The position numbers and the translations under genes were made by a program. A model generated the notes under the pieces. The model saw only the letters and a program-made list of their open reading frames with translations, was not told where the DNA came from and did no database searches. This document shows, one piece after another, positions 55,265 through 64,000 of a DNA stretch of 64,000 nt; the stretch's first letter is position 1, and every line of letters begins with the position of its first letter. This stretch comes from Coix lacryma-jobi var. lacryma-jobi. Its lineage: Eukaryota; Streptophyta; Magnoliopsida; Poales; Poaceae. The DNA lies in the NCBI GenBank assembly GCA_009763385.1, contig CM019828.1:26873751-26937750 (forward strand), given 5' to 3'.

Positions 55265-55584
55265 TGTTAACACCAGATTTTCGCATGCACGAAGAATGAT
55301 GTCGGTGTTTCGTACCCGGGGGTATCACACCAACGAGTAATATGATCGCGTGCTTCTCTTCCTGGATGGTGATGCAAGGGGACACAAGGATTTATCCTGG
55401 TTCGGGCAAAGAAGGCCCTACGTCCAGCGGGGGGGGGGGGGATGTTCTTGTATTACTTGCACCTAAGTGCTTGTACAGGGGCGAATACAGGCTCAATGAG
55501 CGTGGACCGGAGTCCGGACTCGTGTATGTGCGTGGACTCGTGTGTTGCGTGTCTGTCCTCCCGAATGAGGGCCCTAGCGTCCCC

Positions 55585-55591
55585 TTTTATA
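55585..55591 (-). promoter_or_regulatory. TATA box of the Tat element 2 LTR
   Basis: The minus strand reads CTCTATAAAAGGGGACG. The position, about 320 bp before the LTR end, fits the U3/R border. Confidence 0.7.
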
Positions 55592-55864
55592 GAGCAAGGG
55601 GCGGCCAGGGTTACAAAAAGTATTACAGGTGTCGGGGCGCATGGTGTCCCATACGGAGAAGGGTAGGGACTCTGTCTTGTCGGGGCCACTGGAGCCGATG
55701 TGATCGTCGCTGTTGAGGCGTCCTTGAGTCGTGGCTTCCATCCCGGGCGCGGACGTGGGGACGCGACAAGGCGGGAGCCGTACAGCACCCATCCCGGAAT
55801 GTACAGTACGCGGTGAGGTCCCTCCGGGTCTTGGGGTACCTGTCCCTCAATAGCATGAAAGTAG

Positions 55865-56083
55865 TTAGGGCTCGAAGGGCGCGGAGCCGGCTTCGAGGTG
55901 GTGCCACGGGGGCTCGAGGGGCGCGGAGCCGGCCTCGCGGTGTTACAGTGCAGGGCTCGAGGGGCGCGTAGCCGGCCTCGAGGGGTTACAGTGCCTGGCT
56001 CGAGGGGCGCGTAGCCGGCCTCGAGGGGTTACAGTGCCTGGCTCGAGGGGCGCGTAGCCGGCCTCGAGGGGTTACAGTGCCCG
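55865..56083. repeat. Diverged 50-55-bp repeats in the Tat 2 LTR
   Basis: About four units of GGCTCGAGGGGCGCGTAGCC followed by GGCCTCGAGGGGTTACAGTG. The last units are nearly identical. Confidence 0.8.
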
Positions 56084-56289
56084 TCGTGGCCGAACAGTGC
56101 TGCACTGGTGCCCTTTTGCCCATGCTTGTGATGAAAACGTGACTTGACCTTTACACCGGGTTACTGTGGTACACGCCGTGCACTAGTGAACATGACCGGA
56201 GTAGGTGAAGGTATTAAATGCGTGGTATGGGCTGGTACGGCTGTCTATGCAACTCGAGGTCCGTGCGTTAAGGCTCGAGGTGTGGAGGC

Positions 56290-56786
56290 GCGCTTGCCCG
56301 AGGTTTGGAGGGCTCGAGCGAGACGGGGAGTGATCGTGCTTGCCCGAGGCCTGGCTGGGAGGGCTCGGGCAAGACGGAAATAGAGCGTTCGCCCGAGGCC
56401 TGGCTGGGGAGGGCTCGGGCGAGACGGAGATGGAGCGTTCGCCCGAGGCCTCGCTGGGAGGGCTCGGGCGAGACGGAGATAGAGCGTTCGCCCGAGGCCT
56501 CGCTGGGAGGGCTCGGGCGAGACGGAGATAGAGCGTTCGCCCGAGGCCTCGCTGGGAGGGCTCGGGCGAGACGGAGATAGAGCGTTCGCCCGAGGCCTCG
56601 CTGGGAGGGCTCGGGCGAGACAGAGATAGGGCGTTCGCCCGAGGCCTCGCTGGGAGGGCTCGGGCGAGACGGAGATAGAGCGTTCGCCCGAGGCCTCGCT
56701 GGGAGGGCTCGGGCGAGACGGAGATAGGGCGTTCGCCCGAGGCCTCACTGGGAGGGCTCGGGCGAGACGGAGACGGAGTGTTCGGG
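56290..56786. repeat. 49-bp minisatellite in the Tat 2 LTR
   Basis: About ten units. Starts at 56484, 56533, 56582, 56631, 56680 and 56729 are exactly 49 bp apart. The core is TTCGCCCGAGGCCTCGCTGG then GAGGGCTCGGGCGAGACGGA. The left units vary. Confidence 0.92.
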
Positions 56787-56829
56787 TGTTTGCGTTGATT
56801 GGGGGTACCCTTTTTTCGTACCACCGACA

Positions 56830-56846
56830 GTAGCCCCCGAGCCCTT
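56830..56846 (-). promoter_or_regulatory. Polypurine tract of Tat element 2
   Basis: The minus strand reads AAGGGCTCGGGGGCTAC directly before the LTR start at 56829. This tract type is common in grass Tat elements. Confidence 0.8.
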
Positions 56847-58243
56847 GTTTGAGTGCTTGCACTCGAGCAGGGGTTCCAGGTCGGGATCTCGATGGGTAGC
56901 TGACTGGTCTCGAGGATCTTGTCGATTGGACTCCGTGGGTGTCGTGCGAGCGACACCCGCGGGTGTAGCCCCCGAGGCCATGGGGTGGTGGTTAGAACTC
57001 CTTCATGGGCTTCTCGAAGAATCCTCCGTCGCTAGGGAACCTTCTGCCCAGTGGGCGCGCCTTTTTAGGCGGGAGTCGTCAGGGGGCGGAGATTGCGGCG
57101 CCGTGTGTGCCTGTCAACCATGCTCGAAATGTGGTTTGGTAGTAATATAAATATTCGCGGTAACCTTTCCTTTGCCGCGGGAGACTTCGCACGAGGCTTG
57201 GCTCGGAGGGCCCGGACGAGGCGGAGAACGAGCGTTTGTCCTGGGCCTGGTCTCGAGGGCTCAGGCGAGATGGGGGTCGAGCCTTCACCCGCGGCCTGAA
57301 AATCTCACGCTCTCACAAAGAAAAGAGATTAGTCGCAACTGTCCGAGTTTGTAGACCCTCTTTCGTCGAGGGGTGCCAGGCTGAACCGACTGGCCGGCTC
57401 CTCGAGCTGTCCGGCATATCGATTGCCCTGGCTTGTCATCCCGCGAGTCCTTTCGATCAGATGCGAGGGGGGATGCCTCGTACTACCCCGAGTGGGCGAG
57501 TATCGAGGTTCCCGGTGAGCTGGTAACGGGGAATCCAAGTGAGAGCTCGTGCCCCGTTCGTTAGGGGTCGACTGTGGCCCGGAGGCGGTCTCATAAAGCA
57601 TGGGTGCTCAGTCTGCAGGAGTGCCGGGTCCATTCGATAGGGCCCGGTGGCTCGATGCCTCCCTCGGAGGGGATCTCACTGCATGTCGAGCTCCCTGCCT
57701 TGGATACACGTGAGGGGCCTCGAGGGCTCGGCCCTCGAGTAATGCCGCGAGTGGCGCCCCTTGGTGTCCCTGACTCGGATGCTCGAAGCCGGCTGTCGAA
57801 CCCTTTTCGAGGGCCAGCCTTCGCTACTTCGAGACTTAGGGCCGGGGCCCGTTTTTACCTTTGTGAAGAAGCCTCCGTCGTCTGGAATTCTTCTGCCCGT
57901 TGGGCGCGCCTTTTTAGGCGGAAACCGTCGAGGAGAGCAGCGGACGCGAAGCCGGAGCGACGGTCGTGGCGGGCCCGGGTAGTGGAGCGAATGGAGAGGT
58001 AACGCGTGTAACCTGCACCCGGCTCGAGACGCGGTTAGGTAGGCGCATTGAATGCATTCCGTTACCTTTTTACGTCGTGGGAGATCCCGTCCCTTTGGAT
58101 TTCTCCCTATAAATATCGAAAGAGGGGAAAGAGAACCCTTTACTTTGCCTTTGCCTTCGCCGCCGCTGCTTGCCTTTACGCGCCCTCTCCTTCGAGCTAG
58201 CCGCCGCCCTGTCCGCTGCTCGGATCCGCGCCGCACCACCGTC
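56847..58243 (+). other. Upstream region of the Tat 2 antisense gene
   Basis: About 1.4 kb without a convincing gene. It contains two related blocks: GGGCGCGCCTTTTTAGGCGG at 57054 and 57904, each followed later by a GTTACCTTT-type stretch (near 57160 and 58060). A possible ancestral duplication of the promoter region. The TATA box at 58108 lies at its end. Confidence 0.6.
58108..58115 (+). promoter_or_regulatory. TATA box of the Tat 2 antisense gene
   Basis: TATAAATA in CTCCCTATAAATATCGAAAG, 136 bp before the ATG at 58244. A diverged ATATAAATATTCG near 57146 may be a second copy. Confidence 0.7.
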
Positions 58244-61200
58244 ATGGCCGCCCAGACGCAGATGCTGCCGGCCGAGGACTGGAGCCCGTCGAAGGTGACG
58301 CAGAGCGAGATGGACTCGCTGGTGGCCCAGGGGCTTCCTGCGCCCCAATCCGGAGGAGGGGCCCGCATGGTGGGTTATCCCGTCGGCGGAGCACCGGGAG
58401 CCGCACCCGCCGGAGGGGTACGTGGTGAGCTTCACGCGCTACCACCGCATGGGGCTCGGCGTCCCTCCGAGCCGCTTCCTGCGAGGGCTGACCCACCATT
58501 TCGAGGTGGAGCTTCAACACTTCTCCCCCAACTCCATCTCGCACGCCGCCATATTCGCCGCGGTGTGCGAGGGGTACCTGAAGATGGAGCCGCACTGGGA
58601 GATGTTCGTCCATCTCTTCCGGGGCGAGCTCTTCATCAAGTCCCTGAAGCCCAGCGGGAGGCGGCCCGTGCGTATGGGCTCCCTTGCCATTACTGCGAGG
58701 GCGGGGACCTCGTCGGCCAATGTCCCCCGCGAGTACCTACGGTACAAGCTTTCCTCCAACCAGGCCGGGTGGGACGACCATTGGTTCTACCTTCGGAACG
58801 AAGGTGGCCTCCTTCCGCAGTACACCGGCCGGGTCCTCACTCAACGCCCGGAGAAGTGGACCTGGGGTGTTGCGGCGGACAGGCAACGCCACCTGGCCCC
58901 GCTGATGGAGCTGATGAAGATGCTGGTGGACGAGAAGAAGCTGACCGTGCAAGCGGTCATTTGGGCGTTCCACCAGCGAAGAGTTCTTCCGCTGGCGGAC
59001 CGCCCCCTGCTTATGCACGAGATGGGCCCGCAGGCTGAGCTCGAGGCGCTCAATCGCTCGAGGATGGCCGGAGAGGAGGCTGTCCCGGAACGAGGGCGTC
59101 TCCCGGGTGTCGATCACAGATCCAGGGGTCGTTCGTCCCTGAATACTCCCACCTGATTGCGATGGCACCCGACGAGGGGTGTCTCGACCTGGTAAGCTTC
59201 CCTCGAGTCGAGCTATCTCGAGCCTCCTCCTCCTTCTTCCTCCTTCGATCCCGTTTGCATCCGTCTTGTAGTTTGTCTCATCACGCTTCTCCTTTCTTCA
59301 GGGGGCATTTACTTGTCGCGCGTCGAGGCCCCCGGTGAGGGAGGACGCCGCGGATGCTCAGGTGAGGCGCCTCTCTGCTCAAAAGGACAAGGAGAGCAAG
59401 GATGCCAAAAAGAAGAAAGAGAAAGATAGAAACTTGCGTCGCTTAGCTCGGGAGCAGAGGCGGGCGAAGGCTCGTCGTAACCGTCAGCCTGGGGACGGGT
59501 CCCCCGAGCTGAGCTCCTCGAGCTCGGAGGAGGAGAGTAGTGACGAGGAGGAGGACGACGACGAGGGGATGGATGCGCGCTTGATGCGCGCGGGGCTCGT
59601 TGATGACAGGGCTGACCGCTCCTCTGTGCAGGAGGGTACATTGGAGGTCCCGCCGTCAAAAGGGGTGCGCGGGGCGCAGCCGCGGAAGGCGGCGCCGACC
59701 CCTGCCTCGTCGGGGGCCCGAGGTCCGTCGAGCTCCGCGCCGGACGTGCCCCCAGTCGCAAGGAAGCCCCGGACCCGGAGCGCCTCCGCCACTGCGCCAA
59801 CGGAGGCCGCCCCCGCGTCAGCCCAGACGGTGGGTCTCGAGAGGGGTCGGGCCTCGAGAGGCGGCCGACAGGTCGAGAAGGGTTCCGGGCCCGACCCCCG
59901 CGAGCTGTCAAGGGCGCCGTCGAGCCCGCGGAGGAGTGGGCGCCAAGGAGAGGCGTCGAGCCCGCGCCATCATGAGCGTCGGGGAGGGAGCCCCCGAGCG
60001 CCTCGTGACCAGGGGCGCGAGCGTCCTCGGAGTCCATCGCCGCACCGCCGCCGGGACGCGGAAGCGGACGCGGGAGGGCGCGACCACCAGCGCGGGCGCC
60101 GGAGCAGGTCCCGGAGCCCGCGCCGGGGCGAGCGCCACGACGTCAGCACGAGGGCGGTACGATCGCCCTCCCGCGATGTGGGGCGGAAGGAGGGCTCTCC
60201 CTCGAGGTCGAGCCATGGGAGGCGTCGGGAGCCCTCCCCCCATCCCAGCCCTGAGGAGACGGCCAGGGCGCAGGGCTCGAGCCGCGGGGTGGGCTCGAAG
60301 CTCCCGAGTGGGTCCGGTGACTCCGGGAAGAAGCCCAGCCGCCGCTTCGGGTGAGTAGTTTCCTTGGGTCTCGTCGATAGTGAGGCTCCACCTATTCGCT
60401 TTTAATGACGCGTGTCATCTCCATCTTCTCAGGGGGAAGCGCTCCTACCAGGAGGTGGATCTCGCCTCGTCCAAGCGGGCCAGGGCCTCGAGTCCCGTCG
60501 AGGCACAGGCACCTCGAGGTACGGCACCTTCCTCTGCTAGAGAGGCCGCTTGGCTGGAGAAGGCCCGAGCTGCCATGGCTCGAGGGGGCCGGATGATCGT
60601 CGCAAATTTTGGTGAGGCCGTCGCCATCGACCATAGGGGTCGAGGTACTTTTCCTGGTTCTGACGTTTTCGCCATCTCGTACTGCAGGGGCCTCTGCTCA
60701 TGGCATCGAGCCCGCCACCGCCGTGTCCGCCGAAGCGCTGCCTCCTCCCCCTCCTCCTCCCGCGATGGTGCCAACTGGGAGCGCCACCCTTCCCCTCATC
60801 ATGACGGTTGCTCCGGGGGAAGCGCCTGGGGCGAGCTCGGCCCCGCCGGCGTCTGGAGCTAAGGAGACCTGCGCCCCTTGTGGCTCCAACCAGCACGGGC
60901 CGGGCTGCGGAGGAGGGAAGGGGGGGAGAGGCATCGGCGGAGAAGGAGCCGACGGTGGAGGACCTCCTGAACGAGCTGGAGCAGGGGCCGCTCCTCGCCG
61001 CGGGCTCGATGACGGTGGAGGCGCCCGTCGTGCCGGCTAGCGCCGACGAGGCGCCGGAGGGCCCGGCCAGGGAAGAGGGCCCAGGGTCGAGCCTTCCATC
61101 GACCGATCCGCAACAGGAGGCGCCGGCGGAGGGACGGAGGGAGCCGGGGCCCGTGCCGTCGAGCGGCGGGTCGCTGTCGGGGCAGCTCGAGGCGGAGGAG

Positions 61201-62545
61201 GGTCTGCCCGACATCGAGCTCGACCGACCGATATGGCCGTTTCCCGTCCCACTGAGCCCGCCCCTTGCCGTGGTTCCCGTCGAGCAGCCGGCCCAGCGGG
61301 GGGCACCGCGCGAGGTGCGGTCCATCTTCCGGGAGGTGGCCGCACTTATGGCGGAGGCGGAGCGGTCCTGCTCCGAGGAGGCGGGCCGATCCGCACAGGT
61401 GTCAGCCGCCCTCGAGCGGGCCGAGGCGGAGCTTCGAGATCTCCGCGCGGAGCTGAGCCGGAACGCCCAGATGGCGAGCCGGCTTAACGAGGCGGAGGCG
61501 GAGGTCCAGGCGGCTCGAGGTGAGGTCGCCCGATCCAGGGAGGAGGCCGCCGCCACTCTCGAAGCGTCGAGGAAGGAGGCCGCGGACGCTCGAAGCGAGG
61601 CCACCTCTGCCCGGGCTGAAGCCGAGGCGGCGAAGCAGGAGGCTGCTGACGCCCGTGGCGAGGCCGCCGCTGCCCGGACCGCAGCGGAGGCGGCCAGAAA
61701 AGAGGCCGAAGACGCCGCTGAGTGGCGCCGCCACCGCCCGAGCTGCCGAGGGGGCGGCGCGGCAGGAGGTGATCCGCAAGGATCTGGCCCTGGTGGAGGC
61801 GGGCCGGCTGATCGAGGGCCTTAGGTCCGAGAAGCTCCTTACGCTGGCCGAGAAGCGCAGGCTGGAGCAGCGTGCCGAGGGCCTGACCAACGACCTCGCC
61901 GCACTGGGGCAACACTGCGACGGTGAGGCTTACATCTTGTTTTTGTTTGGGTCTTGAAGTTTTTTGCTATGCCACCGTCTCACTCTTCCTTGTTTATTGC
62001 GCAGGGGTCGAGAAGACGGTCGAGGAGCTCCGTGAGACGAACCAGGCTCTCTTGGACCAGCTCCAAGATGAGACGATGGTGGCGGAGCGGGCTCGCTCTT
62101 CTCTCGACCGGCTCGGCCCCATGTGGGGTGCTCCTCCTGTTGCCGCGGCGGAGGGAGGGTGCGATGGCTCGGGGCGATGCCTTGGTCGACGCCTTGTGCT
62201 TCTTCGACGCAGCCGCTCGGGACCGCGTCCGGCAAGCTCTCCATCACGGTGTCAAGCAGACACTCGCGGTTGTTCGCTCCGGTTTCCGCTTCCCGGTCCA
62301 TGTTGTCGCGAATGGCTTCATCGAGATCGAGGGGAAGGATGAGGAATGGAACAATCGCCGAGTTGACAAAATTTTGGAGAAGATGGAGAGGCCGGGGGAC
62401 GTCGCTTGCGAAGATCTTCGAGGAGGACGTGCTGCCTCCTGACGCCAGCAGCGGTGTCGGGAGCCCTCCTCCCTCGAGCTCGGGCGTCGAGGTCGAGCCT
62501 GCCCTCGCGGACCTTGGGGAGGAGTACCGCACCGACGAGGATTGA
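58244..62545 (+). pseudogene. Antisense Transposase_28-like coiled-coil gene of Tat element 2, spliced and frameshifted
   Basis: From ATG 58244 (MAAQTQMLPAEDWSPSKVTQ) exon 1 runs to 59191. Its core RMGLGVPPSRFLRGLTHHFE, HAAIFAAVCEGYLKMEPHWE and VNV-like WFYLRN segment match the putative gypsy-type transposon domain (Transposase_28). Later exons: 59302-60350 (Lys-rich, Ser/acidic, then Arg/Ser-rich), 60433-60611, about 60690-61922 (Pro-rich, then a long Ala/Glu coiled coil) and about 61999-62545. Introns are GT-AG with TTCTTCAG, TTCTCAG, ACTGCAG and TTGCGCAG acceptors. Frameshifts near 58380, 59150, 60905, 61720, 62150 and 62410 break the frame. The function is unknown; the family is known as cargo of Tat elements. 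Confidence 0.75.
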
Positions 62546-63090
62546 GGCCTGCGTGCCAAATTTGGGCGTCGAGGCCCTTGTAAGAATTTTGTGAGATAAA
62601 TGAGGATAAGTCGAGATCCGAATGTATACGTGATTTGTTTATGGAAAGAGTTGTTTTCTTTTCAAATGCGTTTGACCGCTTCTCTTTGTCGCAAGCTCGA
62701 GTTTCTGCTAACTTAGTCTGTGTTCCTTAAGTACGTCGCGAGCCCCTCGAGGGGAGGCGTAGGTAGGGTACCGTAGCCCGGGGGCGTAGGCGGCCGTCTA
62801 CGTCGACGCCCCCCGACCTTGGGGCTCGATGTACTTTAGGATTTAGACGTCGCTAGTTCGTTCGAGGCGTGAGTCGAGACGAGGGTCAAATTTTTGAAAA
62901 GAAAACACGCGTTTTTTCCCGGGGTCTGGGGGGGCCCCCCTTGTCAGCCCCCGAGGGAGGCTCGACCCTGGGCTAAGCAGGGTCGAGGCTACCTTAAGAT
63001 GTGAAGCAACATGAACGATAAAGCACGAGTTTGTTCATTCATGTTGACATGTTTGTACAAAGTGATAAAATGAACGAGGCCTCGAGGCCT
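62546..63090. other. Convergent intergenic region of Tat element 2
   Basis: 545 bp between the 3' ends of the cargo gene (plus) and pol (minus). It includes CGCGTTTTTTCCCGGGGTCT and a G/C run (GGGGGGGCCCCCC near 62930). No gene is seen. Confidence 0.6.
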
Positions 63091-64000
63091 TTAAGGGTAG
63101 AAGCGACGTAGCTGAGATATGTTCCACGCGTTCGCCAGGGTCCTGCCTTGGTCGTCGTAGAGCTTGTACGTGCCTGGCTTGAGGACTTCGGCCACGGTGT
63201 ACGGGCCTTCCCACGGAGGGGTGAGCTTATGGCGCCCTCGATTATCTTGCAGCCGTCGAAGCACGAGGTCCCCCACCGCCAGGTCCCTTTTGCGCACGTG
63301 CTTGTCGTGGTAGCATCGAAGTGTTTGCTGGTAGCGTGCAGAGTTGATGAGCGCCACGTCTCGAGGCCTCCTCGAGCTGGTCCTTGGCGTTGGCGAGCCT
63401 TTCGTCACTGGTTTGCTCGTTGTAGGCTCGAAGTCGAGGTGAGCCGTACTCGAGGTCCTGTAGGTAAGACGGCCTCGGCGCCGTAGGTTAGGAAAAACGG
63501 AGTGAACCCGGTGGCTCGACTCGGCGTAGTCCTGAGGCCCCACAGCACCGAGGGGAGCTCTGTAGCCCACCCTTTTCCGAAATTCTTGAGGGTTTTGAAT
63601 AGCCTTGGCTTCAGCCCGTGAAGTATCATGCCATTGGCGCGCTCGACCTGCCCGTTGCATTGGGGGTATGCGACCGAGGCCCAGGTTATGCGAATGTTAT
63701 TGTCCTCGCAGAAGTTGGTGAACTTTTTGCCCGTGAATTGGGTGCCATTGTCGGTGATGATGACATTAGGCACCCCGAACCGGTACATGATGTTGGCTAT
63801 GAACTCGACAGCCTTCTCGGAGGTGGGGTCTCCTATTGGCTTTGCCTCGATCCACTTGGTGAACTTGTCGACGGCCACGAGCATGTGTGTGTACCCTCCA
63901 TTTGTCCTTTTGAGGGGACCCACGAGGTCGAGCCCCCATACGGCAAATGGCCAAGTGATTGGGATCATCTGCAGGGCGTGTGCGGGCTGGTGCGTTTGCT
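63091..64000 (-). pseudogene. Tat element 2 pol, integrase core and C terminus
   Basis: From 63968 down the frame reads WPFAVWGLDLVGPLKRTNGG, then ITDNGTQFTGKKF and NGQVERANGMI, giving the integrase Asp, Asp and Glu. It continues with GWATELPSVLWGLRTTPSRA. A frameshift lies between about 63405 and 63480. The last piece, ending at 63091, has HVRKRDLAVGDLVLRR and WEGPYTVAEVLKPGTYKL, the integrase C terminus, without chromodomain. RT and RNase H lie beyond 64000. Confidence 0.9.

Larger units (their letters stand above)
55265..56829 (-). repeat. 3' LTR of Tat element 2 (1565 bp)
   Basis: The minus strand begins TGTCGGTGGTACGAAAAAAG and ends GGTGTTAACA. A TATAAAA box lies at 55585-55591. It contains the 49-bp minisatellite (56290-56786), a second set of diverged repeats near 55865-56080 (units with GGCTCGAGGGGCGCG and GCCGGCCTCGAGGGGTTACA) and a run of 13 G at about 55429-55441. 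Confidence 0.9.
55265..64000 (-). mobile_element. Tat-lineage Ty3 element 2, 3' part, inserted in copia gag
   Basis: On the minus strand the window holds the end of pol (64000-63091), a cargo region whose gene runs on the plus strand (58244-62545), a polypurine tract and the 3' LTR (56829-55265). The other LTR and the second TSD copy lie outside; CGGAC at 55260-55264 is the expected TSD. Pol type, antisense Transposase_28-like gene and GCTCGGGGGCTAC tract fit RIRE2-like Tat elements of grasses. Confidence 0.9.

Noticed and set aside
56290..56786. CRISPR-like or coding repeat on either strand
   Set aside because: The 49-bp units are head to tail without spacers. The open frames across them are repeat translations, and 49 is not a multiple of 3, so units shift frame.
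59484..61890. Long minus-strand ORFs over the Tat 2 cargo gene
   Set aside because: They are shadows of the GC-rich plus-strand gene, which has recognisable domains, splice sites and a promoter.

Overview
This window is a stack of nested transposable elements from a grass genome, most likely a panicoid grass such as the sugarcane, sorghum or Miscanthus group. The assignment rests on the element families present: a copia element of SIRE/Maximus type, Tat-lineage Ty3 elements with antisense cargo genes, a Tekay-type chromovirus with a very long LTR, and a CACTA transposon. I cannot name the species. No intact host gene, rRNA gene or CRISPR array is visible.

Layout, left to right. (1) 1-8887, minus strand: 5' half of a Tekay/Del chromovirus, with broken pol, gag-protease, an extra ORF, PBS and a 4.65-kb LTR. 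The extra ORF lies between PBS and gag and begins with a near copy of the histone H3 tail. (2) 8888-27820, plus strand: SIRE-like copia element 1. Its 5' LTR is cut by the Tekay element, and its gag is split by a complete Athila-type element (11817-21549, TSD ATGTG). (3) 27821-31761: a minus-strand copia-like LTR fragment, split by a complete solo LTR of the SIRE-like family (28223-30290, TSD ACTTG). (4) 31762 to about 50733: a CACTA element with subterminal repeats, a captured spliced gene fragment between 194-bp direct repeats, and a TNP2-type transposase. The transposase is split by a 14.15-kb Tat element (35468-49621, TSD TCTAG) and by a 535-bp hAT-type element (50187-50721, TSD CTCGACGT). 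(5) About 50730-51077: a remnant with a reversed tRNA-Asp-type PBS. (6) 51078-55264: SIRE-like copia element 3, with 5' LTR and gag, cut by (7) 55265-64000: a minus-strand Tat element whose 5' side lies beyond the window.

The two Tat elements share one plan. Pol runs one way, and cargo genes with canonical introns run the other way from the 3' side, meeting pol tail to tail. The cargo differs: plant mobile domain protein plus an unknown acidic protein in the first, a Transposase_28-like coiled-coil protein in the second. The first Tat element is young (about 18 substitutions between two 1404-bp LTRs, counted by eye) and keeps a complete 1098-codon pol.

The main leads are the histone H3 tail mimic (2521-3507, minus), an array of six hairpins with compensated stem changes in the copia LTRs (28611-28834 and 51468-51697), the spliced antisense genes of Tat elements, the gene fragment captured by CACTA, and the repeated conversion of CAG codons to TAG stops. 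Other ORFs over the GC-rich LTR and cargo regions look like shadows.
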